From: Dipetalonema caudispina
Taxonomy: Eukaryota > Nematoda > Chromadorea > Rhabditida > Onchocercidae
Direction of reading: 5' to 3'
DNA length: 64,000 nt
Assembly: GCA_013365325.1 (NCBI GenBank)
Contig: JABVXV010000159.1
Span: forward strand, 62,001-126,000
Each line of letters begins with the position of its first letter. Position 1 is the first letter of the stretch. The position numbers and the translations under genes were made by a program. A model generated the notes under the pieces. That model did no database searches. It was not told where the DNA came from and saw only the letters and a list, made by a program, of their open reading frames with translations. Positions 49,179-59,697 of the stretch are shown piece by piece.

Positions 49179-51520
49179 TCATTCCACATAATCAAGCTCT
49201 GACGGTATTTCAAACTGCGCATTCAACACTTTTTCTTCTATGTTGAAATTTCTTTTGCACCATTTCTTCGCCGCAAATATGTTATCTGAAACACCGCAAA
49301 AAATCAACTTTGCTTCTTTTTTTTTTTAAATTACGATTCCGCAAAATACAGAATCAAGAATTCGATTGCTCTTGACAGAACTATTTATCCAATATGCAGA
49401 AATTCCATTTCAATTCCCATGTGCTTTGTATGAATGTGGTTGAAAAGTTCCTGTTCCTTAGATTGAGACATCCAGAACAGAAGCTATCACATGAAAAGGA
49501 ATGAATAAAAAGGAAAGTCTCACCGGTCCAACGATTTGCATCACTGCGAGCCTTAGCCGACTCACTTTCAAGTCGTGCAATAGCTTCAGGGCCTTCCTCG
49601 TTTAGTTTTTCCAATTTTTTCGTCAGTGCTTCATGCTTCGTTTGCAATTCATCAATTTGTAATTTTAATTCTTCTCGCTCTACAGTTATCTGCAAAAAAC
49701 GCCTTCTCGAGGATGTGGAATAGAGAAACAATTTAGAAAAACCTTTTTTGTTCTATAATCATGACAATCCAGCGCTAACTCTTATGACTTTGAAAAATCA
49801 TCATCAGAGTTTAGCCAATACAGCACTTCTTGATCCTAAATTTACTATGCGCCGGACAAGATTAGACTCATTTTTTTAGCTCGAAAACCATCCGATTAAG
49901 CCTGATCAGTCATTAGGTTGCAGATGTATGAGGACATTCTAAAACTAACTTCTTTTCCTTTTTTTATCGCCGTAACATCAGCTTTCACTTCTTCTAGTTT
50001 TGTTTCCAAATTTGAAATCTTTTCATCTAATTCTTGCAGCTGCTTCTTGCGCTGAAAGAAAAAAAAAAAAAGAAAGAAAAAGGACAATACGGTTGATAGT
50101 TCGTTTGTCGAAGAGGATTGTAAAAGTAACCCGGAGGGAACTTGATGAAAATAGATAAATGCACCTACTGCATACATATTTCAACTTCTTATATCATTAA
50201 AATAACTTGTATCCCAACATGTAACCCTCCTTTTCACATTATTTGCTCAATCCTCGCCATTTCCTTTATTTCAACTTTGATCATCGATGAACTACTTGTC
50301 TAGATTTGTATTAGTGTCTACTATAACGTCTAAGGTACTTCTTAAAGTCTTTGGAATATGCAAACTACTTAGCATTGTATACTATAATATCTAAGGTATG
50401 TTCTTGGAACAACAAGCTAATTGCTCTAATAATTAAAGTTTTCCGATGGATTAAATTCGAAATCAAGCCACCAATCTGGACACTTTAAGGAAATAAAAAA
50501 CATAATTTTTGTATATTTGGAAAAACGAGAAATGAAGAAGAAAAGAATTTTACTATAACGGTTGCTTGTGATGGGAATGCCCAGTAGCAAACGAAAGTAC
50601 CAATCTTTTCACACTCAACCAAACCTTCGTCAACAAGTAGTTGTGTTATTTCTTTCACCGATTGCGAAACGATTCCTTTCTGTTTTGGAGCAATTTTTTC
50701 GAGATCCTTCATCTAAACCTTTCAAAATGAATAATTTTAGATTTCAGGTAGCTTTGTAATAGCTCTACGCAACAACATCTTGTTATTTAGTTGTTTGATC
50801 CACAAAGTTTAAATCACATTTTGCGATGGCATGCATTTTTGTAAAGTTCCTTTTTCTTCCCCCCAAAGTATGATATCACTATAGCATAAAAGGTACTTTA
50901 AATCACTCTCTCCATAGTCTTTCCTTTTTCTTTGACTTAAAAAATTCCTTTAAAATAACGCACAGATCTCCAATACTTCCCATTATAATAAGAATTATAA
51001 ATCGCCTATCTTTTCTCGAAGAAAAATCACCTGAAAGAATTCATTGCTTTCGTAAAATAATTCTAACATTCGGGATCGCTTTTCTTCAGCTGTTAAGCCT
51101 TTCTTTTTGGAGGTCTAAATATGAATCCATTAACATGTGATAGCATGATCAATAAAAAATACTTCTACTGTTCGAAATAAGCTTGCAATATTAGGCCATC
51201 ACCATGTGAAATCTTCGAATTTTGATTTGCACATGTAACAGGTTGTTAACGATCAGCAAACAAGAAAGTGAGGGGGTATGCGAGGATTTGATCTAAAAAT
51301 ACTTGGTAAAAAAGCGAGAATAATATCGAGAAAACTCTGATAGATTTTGCTCAACAAGTAAAGCATATTGCTGTGAAGTGTTATTTAATTCTTTTGTTGC
51401 TGTCAAACAATCGTTATTCGTTTGATAAAACAATAAAAATACATTACAGGATGAAATTATTGAGTAGATATGAAATGGAAGAAATAAAAATATTCAAGAA
51501 TTATAAGTAAAACTTACCAT
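49179..51520 (-). CDS. MND1: MND1, meiotic recombination partner of HOP2
   Basis: MND1 forms a heterodimer with HOP2 (PSMC3IP) that stimulates DMC1/RAD51 strand exchange in meiosis; nuclear. Six exons: 51520-51518 (the ATG alone), 51114-51031, 50712-50560, 50051-49950, 49689-49524, 49285-49179. They join to 204 residues; human MND1 has 205. The winged-helix N-terminus reads TSKKKGLTAEEKRSRM, then DLEKIAPKQKGI and CYWAFPSQA, matching human SKKKGLSAEEKRTRM, DLEKIAPKEKGI and YYWAFPSKA. A leucine-zipper coiled coil fills about 80-165. The C-terminal cap reads ANRWT, DNIFAAKKWCKRNF and IPSELDYVE, matching DNIFAIKSWAKRKF and IPEDFDYID. No stop or frameshift interrupts it. Start: the ATG follows a GTTAG acceptor by three bases and carries a GTAAGT donor directly after it. 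Confidence 0.95.
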
Positions 51521-53034
51521 TGTCTAACGAAATCTTTATTCGACAAGAAATTTGCCAACTTTCGAGATCTTAGCTAAGATATTGAACTACTTTCTAGAAA
51601 ACAGAACTCTTTTGGTAATTTCCAAAGTTCAACAAGGAAGAAAAATCATTGATGCTTCAGAATTATACATTAACTACGAAAGTTATTTCGCTTCCTTGAT
51701 TTACGTCAATATTATCCATTAATTAATTAAGTATTCTTTCTTTCCATCTCATCCAAGTATTTGCCAAGATAACTTCATAATAAAGAATATAATCATAATT
51801 TCAGAAACAAATGAAGTAGAAAGAATGCTATCTATACCACTTCTTAAATCAATCCATTCATCATTTTAATATCAATCAATTTCAATCATACTATCCTAAA
51901 TAAGATAATTCCTATTAGTGATAATTGTAAATTTCATGAAAAATTAATTGTAAATTAATTGAACATAATTGGTGACAAAAACTTTATTGAAAGGTAATCA
52001 ATGCAATCCACTCGAAACATTATCATTGTCAACGAATCATTTGATATTTCACACGCTCACATTATGATGAAATAGCTAACGTGCTACGTGCATTAGTGAA
52101 TGAAACATGCAAATAATCAAATTAAATGCAATTATTATAAAATTGTAAATGAAGTTATTTGCTTTGCTTATTTCATAGCACTTCAAATTACCAAGCTTGC
52201 ATATGCAACTCGTACGAGAGATTTTACGCATTTTACAAATAATCTCACGTGATCAACAAGCTGCCTTCTTGGCATATGTTACTTTTCGGTACATTAGTTC
52301 TTTGATATGTCCATCTCTTCGAGAAGTTGTATTCCAGAATAGATTTGATGAAATTTTATTGGTTATAAATTTACTGTACAGTGACTGAACTATCAGTTGG
52401 GAAATTTATTACCGAAGAACAAAGCAAAATATTTAACAAGGCCTTATGGACATTAGGCGAACATATTACATCTCACGTAGAATGCATCAAGATGTCAAAT
52501 GACAATGAAGTAACTAGAAATCTGGTTCGAAAAATAATTTCAAATCTCAGGAAAGAAAGGAAGACACAATGAAGAAAAAATTAATAGTCCACTGAGAATA
52601 TTTACAAATCTAAATTTAACGTTTCTCCAATCCTAATCACAGATTTCTCAGTTTATCCTAAATTCATTGCATCTGTCATTATGACGCTTTAAAACTATTC
52701 TACGTGGACTACGACAAATCACTTGAAGCTCCCAGGTAGCGAATTTCAAATTCTTATACCGAACAAATCAAAATAAACAAAGATAAAAAATAATTACAAC
52801 AAAACAACAATGAACAAGGAAGTAAAAAAAATGAAGGACAAATAATTAAAAAACTAAAATTCTATACATGGATTAGTCAAACATAAATGAAAAAGTCTAA
52901 GACATAAAAGTAAAATGTTCAAGTACAATGAGATAACAGATCAAAGTGAGAAATAAGAAGCAGAAGGGACATAAAACCTAGATATACATTGCTATTCTTC
53001 TTGTCCTACTTGATATATTATTTACGCTACAGTT
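51521..53034. other. Region between MND1 and the 53-57 kb gene
   Basis: About 1.5 kb upstream of MND1 and downstream of the next minus-strand gene. It should contain the MND1 promoter. A possible coding stretch on the + strand at 52160-52572 is described separately. The remainder is AT-rich with no recognised elements. Confidence 0.5.
52160..52572 (+). pseudogene. Unrecognised reading frame, possibly a small gene or a decayed one
   Basis: After a TTTCATAG acceptor the + strand reads open through LVREILRILQIISRDQQAAF to a stop at 52386-52388. A second frame continues from 52381 to 52572 (FITEEQSKIFNKALWTLGEH). Both halves look like amphipathic helical protein, unlike the low-complexity background. 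They could be joined by an 87-base intron (ATTA|GTTCTT to CTGTACAG|TG), or be one frame broken by a shift. A matching upstream stretch (HYDEIANVLRAL, about 52055-52090) is open but lacks both a start codon and an acceptor. I recognise no family. It may be a small gene whose first exon I cannot place, or a relic. Confidence 0.35.
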
Positions 53035-56000
53035 TTACCGATCTCTGCCTGCAATTAACCCAGTCACAGTTTTCGTTCCATGTTTCTTCTTATTCGATCC
53101 CGTCTTGAAACGATTCCATAAATCTCGATAAGAACTTTCGTCAGTTGGTCTATTGCACATCGGCAACCTGATTGATTGTCTACGATGTTCTGGAGAAGAA
53201 CTTTGGTATTCGAATCGATCCCTAAAACTATCTATTGCTAAGTGCAGATCTTCCTGATCTGTTGCTTTGCGATTTGACACTGACATCATGCGTTTTGCAG
53301 CGTTGAACTTCATGTTCTGACGTGATCCATGGAAACTGCGTGATCTAGAAGAATTGAAACGTCGACGTGGATCATGATCAAATGATCTATCTGGTGATGT
53401 ATACGTCGAGAGGAAACGATGACGCTGTTGCTCTTCGTATTTATCTGGTTCGGACCGTTTTCTATCATGTGAACGCCTTTCTCGTTTATCAGAAGAATCG
53501 CAAGCAATGCTCGAACTGAACTTCTCTTGCGCCTTTTCACTTTGCGTTACAGGATTTAATATCTCATGTTGCTTCGTAGAATGTCCTGAAATGAATGAAT
53601 TCCCTCTTTCGTTAAAAAAACACGCTAATTGTTGATTTTTTTTTTCTCGAAAATGTTGGGACACTATAATCTCTATAATGAACCTTTGATTTCAGAAATA
53701 AAATATCAGATTTAGATGCCCAAAAAATTATTTTTGAAAGATAACTTACTATTGAAATTCTCGATAGTTCCGACTGGTTGCCTATTTTTTCTCCTTTCTA
53801 CTGGACATGTGATCCCTGAATTCCGGAAAATACTCGATGAGATTGGAGCGACTTTATCCGTGTTTCGACGAATATCACGAACTGAGTTCTGCAATGTCAT
53901 CAGCTATTTAAATTTAACAGAAAAATAACAAAATCACCATCACAAATTTCAGAAAGCTGGAAAAAATGTTCATTTTTCTCTATTGTTATTCCTATTCCCA
54001 TTATCAAATATTTCCCAAACTTAACAGCTTCATTTCAGGTCTCAACATTATCCAATATTTCGGATCCAATTCGAGGCAAGAAAGACAAATCAATTATTGA
54101 AGCAACAATATTATTACTTACTAAAATATTACTTACAACATTTATCGATTTAAATACTTTCAACGTACAACATACTAATTTGGGGGCAAGAAGACTATTT
54201 GTAGAAGCAAGTGTCCGCTTCCGCGGTAACTCCAATACTACCGGTAATCCATCTGGATTAATATCTAGGTGATTCGCTGCAAGCCATTCCTCCATTTTTC
54301 CCAAATTATCGAACAACATTTCGATCGCGCAACGTCCTTTCAATACTTTAATATATTTTGGTTTCAATGAATTATTCCTTAAGCACAACTGATGCTTGCA
54401 TTTAGGACAATTCATCGTACAGTTTCCTTGCAATCTGCAAATCATTTTCATCAACGCTTTTTCTTTTTCCCCATACTGATCAACGCGTATGATACTATAC
54501 GCTATGTAGAAAGAATGTGGGATAAGTCACTATGAATACCATAACTGCAATATTGTTATCATTAAGTCTAATGTCTTCACAAGAGTAATTTTTAAAGAAA
54601 TAAGAATTTAACTTAATCTCATTGTAATAGCTTTATATGCTTATCAGTACAGTACGCCTTTCCATTTTCAAATAAATTTGGCATACTTAATAAGATTGAT
54701 GTGGGTAGAAAGTATTTCCAGAACTCCCAGTATTTCCAGCATACCTATTCTTTAAGTATAAGAGGTAAGTAAAAGCACGAGTGATAAAAGTTGAAAAAAA
54801 TGATGTCGACATGAGAACCAGTAAAACTGAAGCTATTAAAATTATTACAGACAAAAAACCTATATTTCTCGAAAATATATTATCTTTAGAACAAAGTACC
54901 ACGACGATTTAAATTAACAATTAAGCTATGAAAAATAATTGTACCAGAAGACTAGCACATGGCATGCCACGTATGAAATCTGATTCTTTAGACAAAAACC
55001 GTCACTTCTTGTTTTCAAAAATAAAAAGAGACGTCCATTCAAAACTTTTCTGATATCAACCATTTTTTTTAACCATATCGATAAAATTACCTCATTTTAA
55101 GCTTTTCATTTTCCTTTTTGAGAGCTGCAATTTGTGTACGCGCTGTTACCAGTAGAGAATACATATTGCGCACATAATTTTCTTTCTCTTCGGCAAATTT
55201 CTTCCCTAATTCAACGATTTGTTTTGCCTGATTATTTGATTCCTCACACAACATCTGTTTTTCATCCTTGACAACATCTACTGCTTCGGTATCACCACCT
55301 ATAATTAAACGAAATGAAACGGTAGAAAGCAGTTGAAAAAACGCTGAAAAAAAATCGTAATACATGCATACGAGGGGAAGAGAGAGAGAGAAAGGAAGAG
55401 AAAGGGAAGAAAATGAAACATCAGATCCAGTAGTGAATAAATGGATAAACGAATGAACCGACTTGGATGATGATGACATCATTTTCGAGAAAACCTACAA
55501 TCTAGACATCCAGATACTGTTACATCAATCATAACTTCGAATTTGGAAAGATCCATTTCTGCTAGCTGTTCTTTTAAATTCCCCTCCGATTCTGGTAGCA
55601 TACATGAGTCCATTGTCTCATCACCCTGCACAACTATCCTTGACGGTTCATCTAAATCGTGACATCCGTCACTATATTTTTAAACAGTCATGCGTACAGG
55701 GAACTGACGATTTCGTTGATAATTTGAAATGACAAATAAAAGCAAGTGCCGGAAATCTCTTGAGTTATCCTCAGAGAATTACCTCAAGCTCCAAGTCACT
55801 ACCTCAAGTAAATGATGATAAGCAAATTTATGCTGAAGAACCTTAAATAAATGAGCTAATGAGAATTAGTTGAAGAAGATAGAAATTTTTTCGACTATTT
55901 TTTCTTCTTTTTGCAAAGTAAAAACATACCTAATGAATGGAAAATCCAGCTGTCGTCGACTGGTACCTCTTCTACAAAAGTTGTTCGCATTTCATCTTCA

Positions 56001-57262
56001 TCTGCCGTTGCATTTCTATTTGTTCTATCTTCTGAATTCACAGCCAATGCTGCCATTTTACAGCGAAATTCGTTTGCTGCAATAATTCCTTCACTGCAAA
56101 CAATTTCGTCAGAAAATCCACTATTATCATTATCATCATCATCCGATTCGTCGTCTAAATTGGATTGGTATTCCACCAATTCATCTGAAATTCATAAATT
56201 CCTGTAAAATTATCAAGTGATATCTTAGTACATAAATAGTTGTTGAAACAATATGACATGATAATTTAAAAAAGAGAATATTGGTTCGGAAATTTGACTA
56301 TTTTGAATAACATACGTTATAATCAATTTTTAATAATTATTTAATTTCATCAGTAATGAAAGCTTATAAATCAAGCAATTCTTGCTTGAACTACCGCGAA
56401 ATGCTGCGAAGTAAATAAAACACAAAGAGAAAATAGGAGTAAGAACTACTTTTCCTTTTCTGCCTCTTTGCGAAGTACACGGTTCATGCAAATTTCTGAT
56501 ACAATTTCGGTAACGAGCCTATCACATTAAAGGAAGAGCGATACTGTTCAGATTGCAAAATAATACTGAGGATATAATACTGTTCAATAAAGCTATTTTG
56601 ACTTTCTCATCTACAGCAACTTAGTAAATAAAAATAGCTTGACGCTCAGGCAAAATTGATAATATTTGAGATGCTATTCAAAATAAATTCAAACCTGTTA
56701 AACTTTAAGTTTAAACTACACTATAATCGTTAAAAGTGTAATTTAATACTTGGATTGCTACCGTTTCATTCACTATTTTGAAATCCAAATAATCAAATTT
56801 CATATTCAGCTTCTGAAATAATGGCAAAAAGCAAAAAAAAAGAAACTTTATCATACCTTGAAAATTTGAAGCCTTCAATTCGTTTTCCGATTCATCCTCA
56901 TCCATCATTCTGTGATCTAAAAAACATTCCTCTTCATTCTCCTCACTCACTTCATACCCATGAAAATCTTCCGATTTATCTTCCTCTGCTTCGTTTTCTC
57001 CTTCCTCATTATTACTCGTTTGTAAATTATCGCCATTTATTTTGGGGGATACAACTGATTGATAAGGAATTTCCAAATTGCTGTTTGAATGCAATGATCC
57101 ACAATTGGCATGATATAAGGACTGGACGCAGTTTCTCGTCAAATTTGTCCTTTCATTGATAGCTATGCTCGAATATTTGGTAATACTAGATTGCTTAATA
57201 TCAATTTCTTCATCGTCACATATTTCACCTTCTTCCAAATCATCGCTTAAGTTTCTAAGCAT
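53035..57262 (-). CDS. Unrecognised acidic, coiled-coil, Cys and RS-like protein
   Basis: Function unknown. Seven exons in consistent phase: 57262-56857, 56184-55930, 55651-55499, 55298-55091, 54434-54176, 53888-53750, 53585-53035; total 656 residues. The N-terminal ~220 residues are strongly acidic and begin LSDDLEEGEICDDEE, a motif style common in RNA-processing and chromatin proteins. A coiled coil at about 280-340 (QIAALKKENEKLKMR) runs into a Cys cluster, CTMNCPKCKHQLC, which has spacing suited to metal binding but does not form a complete RING. A conserved-looking helical stretch follows (MEEWLAANHLDINPDGLP). The C-terminal ~200 residues are basic and rich in Arg, Ser and Asp (RRRFNSSRSRSFHGSR), suggesting a nuclear protein with RNA contacts. 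Start: first ATG, five bases after a TTTCAG acceptor. The 54 kb exon could instead end at a stronger GTAAGT donor 45 bases further on, also in frame. Confidence 0.75.
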
Positions 57263-59697
57263 TTTTTCTGAAATTCGATAGTATTTTTCAGTTGTCGGCA
57301 AAATAGCTAATGACAGTTTGGAAACTATGCAAATGATCTCAGAATAGTTGAAGAGATAGAGGAAGTACTGTGCAAATAATTCCGAGATAATGGGAAAGAA
57401 AATGGAAATAATTTCTGGACACCGGAATAAGAGACGGTGGAAATATGTAATCAGGAATGTGGAAGATTGATGAAGAGAACTGGGAGAAAATTTTGGTAGA
57501 AAAGTTAAAAATTATAATAAAATGGTATCATGACGATTGTTGAAGTAAATCTAAAAATCCAAGTTTGGTCTCATGCAAAACATTAGCAAAATCCCATATG
57601 AAAGTTATAATGAATAGAAAAGTATAACAGTAAAGATAGCTTAAATGAAATAGATGCTAACTAACTGATTAATTTCTTAATGTATTGTTAAAACAGTTAA
57701 TACCTGCCATAATTTGTCAAGCAAATCCTAACCTGCCATTTGTGGTTTATGCTACCATCATTTTGTTCAGTAAATACTTTTCAAATTAATGCATAGAGTT
57801 TGCTCATCATTCTTTAAACATCTATCAATTTAGCAAAAAATTACCTGCCCGGAAGTTGAGAAAGATCTTTCGGGATATGAATATAGTGGTAAAAAAATAA
57901 TGGAACAGCAGTTGATAACAATGGTAACACAATAAAAAAGTGAAATAGGGTTATATTGGCTTTTGATTATGTGTGCTAAGGGAGTTATTAAAGTGTGAAA
58001 ATAAGGATGAATTATGGAAAGTATGAGAAAATTAAGTAAGTTTGAAAAATTTGTCACTGTAGTTGCAGATGATTGCAAACCTTAGGCATTGAAGAAATTT
58101 CGAATTTCAACAAAATCGAGGCATAAATTGACAGCAAATGATAATTTGTCAGAAAAAAAAAACTAGCAACAAATCGATGGGTTATCCAATAAATGCAACA
58201 GAAAGCGATTATGATACGGATAATGATAACTGCCAAACTGATAATTATTATTTGCTGATAACCACCAAACAAATTATCAACGAATAATAAAACATTCAGC
58301 AATTAGTGATAAATAAATTTGCTAGATAGATTGCAGGTAAAATGCCGAATATCAATCAGTTTGTTAAAAAAAAAATGATAAGATATTGCTAAGCGATTAT
58401 TTAAAATCAGGTGATAAATCATAAACGACTGGTAAGTTTATCGATGAATGATATAAGCTGCTAGAATCAATTATCAGCGCTACTAAGAATTAATTATATT
58501 CACAATACATCTGCATAAATTATGCAAAATCACCGCATTCAAGCTTCATTAGCGCATTTACTATCTGTTTATTACTTTTAACCTTTAACCGATTTATAAA
58601 GAATTGAGAGTGAGCAGAAGGTTAAAGGGGAACTTTTCCGATGATAATTCATTTCCCAAAAATTCTCACATTTTCCCTCGCCGGAAACATATATGCTGAT
58701 CGTGATCTTCCACATGCAAAATAATGGGAAGAAAAGGGAGAGAAAAAGAGAGGGGAAGAGAAAAAAACTGCTACCCCTTCATTTTCAACAATTGCACGAG
58801 CAGCCGTGTTAATATTGTCATCCCAGGTTATATCCTATGATTTGAGGTTTTTTTTTTTTTTTTTTTTTTTGAAATCATCGAATTCTTCTCAAAGAAAAAA
58901 TCCACGGTATATCGCTAAGGTATTAGAGAGATAACAACTGAGATAGGGTTTTTACCGCGGTGGAGTCTTTTCAGGAGCTATTAACAAACAAAAAAAAAAA
59001 AAACACTGATGAATAAATAGTCGATAATGGTTGAAATCACTAAATTCATTCTGGGTTACAACCGAAAAACCATTAGATAATTAAGTTAGCACAATCAAAT
59101 TATCATTCAGCCGTTTCTGTACGCTATCTCACACTATTCACTGTTACCTTGGTTTCAAAAATATCATCAATTTTCACTACCAATCGATTTTCGGAAACAT
59201 TGAAGTTAATTTTGAATGTGATCAATTTAGGAAACATTTCTAACTACTGGTTTTAGAATCTGTTAAGTTTCACCACTCTATTTTTACATCTACCATTGAA
59301 ATTCCCACATTTCCTTATTTGAAATCTGCAACTATTCGAAATTTTCCGAATCAAAAATTTCATTCTCTTCCTATATTATATTCAAAATTAACAAATTATT
59401 GAATATTATAAATTGTGAAAATTATAATTGAATCATAATACAACCTATTATCCTCCCCTCTTTCTCCTCCTCCTCCTTTTACTTCTTCCTATCCAACATT
59501 CAATTGAAATTCAAAATTTAAACATCTTCCTCCAAATACAATAGAGCTGCAAAATGTCATAAAATTATAAATGATACCGCGAAATATCAAATTCAAATTT
59601 TCCTCTATTTTTTTCACAATTTCTCATATATTCCTTTTGAATTATTTCCATTCCAATTTAGATTAAAGTTTAATTTCGAATATAAATTCGATTAGCA
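57263..59697. other. Divergent intergenic region, about 2.4 kb
   Basis: It separates the starts of the minus-strand gene at 57262 and the plus-strand gene at 59698 and should hold both promoters. The stretch near 58150-58320 is unusually rich in TTATCA/TGATAA-type words. A T-run of about 23 lies at 58848-58870 and an A-run near 58990-59003. Minus-strand frames at 57830-58302 are hydrophobic and lack splice support. Confidence 0.5.
58848..58870. repeat. T-run of about 23
   Basis: Uninterrupted T on the + strand in the divergent intergenic region. One of several long A or T homopolymers in non-coding parts of the window (others at 23359-23387, 34829-34849, 36872-36890 and 44832-44851). Confidence 0.9.

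Noticed and set aside
47612..51520. MND1 and cep-1 as an operon
   Set aside because: The spacing of about 1.6 kb is far larger than usual in nematode operons, and both genes have their own acceptor near the ATG.
53310..53540. Minus-strand frame of 76 residues in a second frame
   Set aside because: It overlaps the last exon of the 53-57 kb gene in another frame and has no splice support.
54035..54454. RING-finger ubiquitin ligase
   Set aside because: CPKCKHQLC resembles the end of a RING, but the earlier Cys/His ligands are missing and a coiled coil precedes it directly.
55895..56207. Plus-strand Ser-rich frame of 98 residues
   Set aside because: It is the antisense of an acidic exon (56184-55930) of the minus-strand gene; a Ser-rich shadow is expected opposite Asp/Glu codons.
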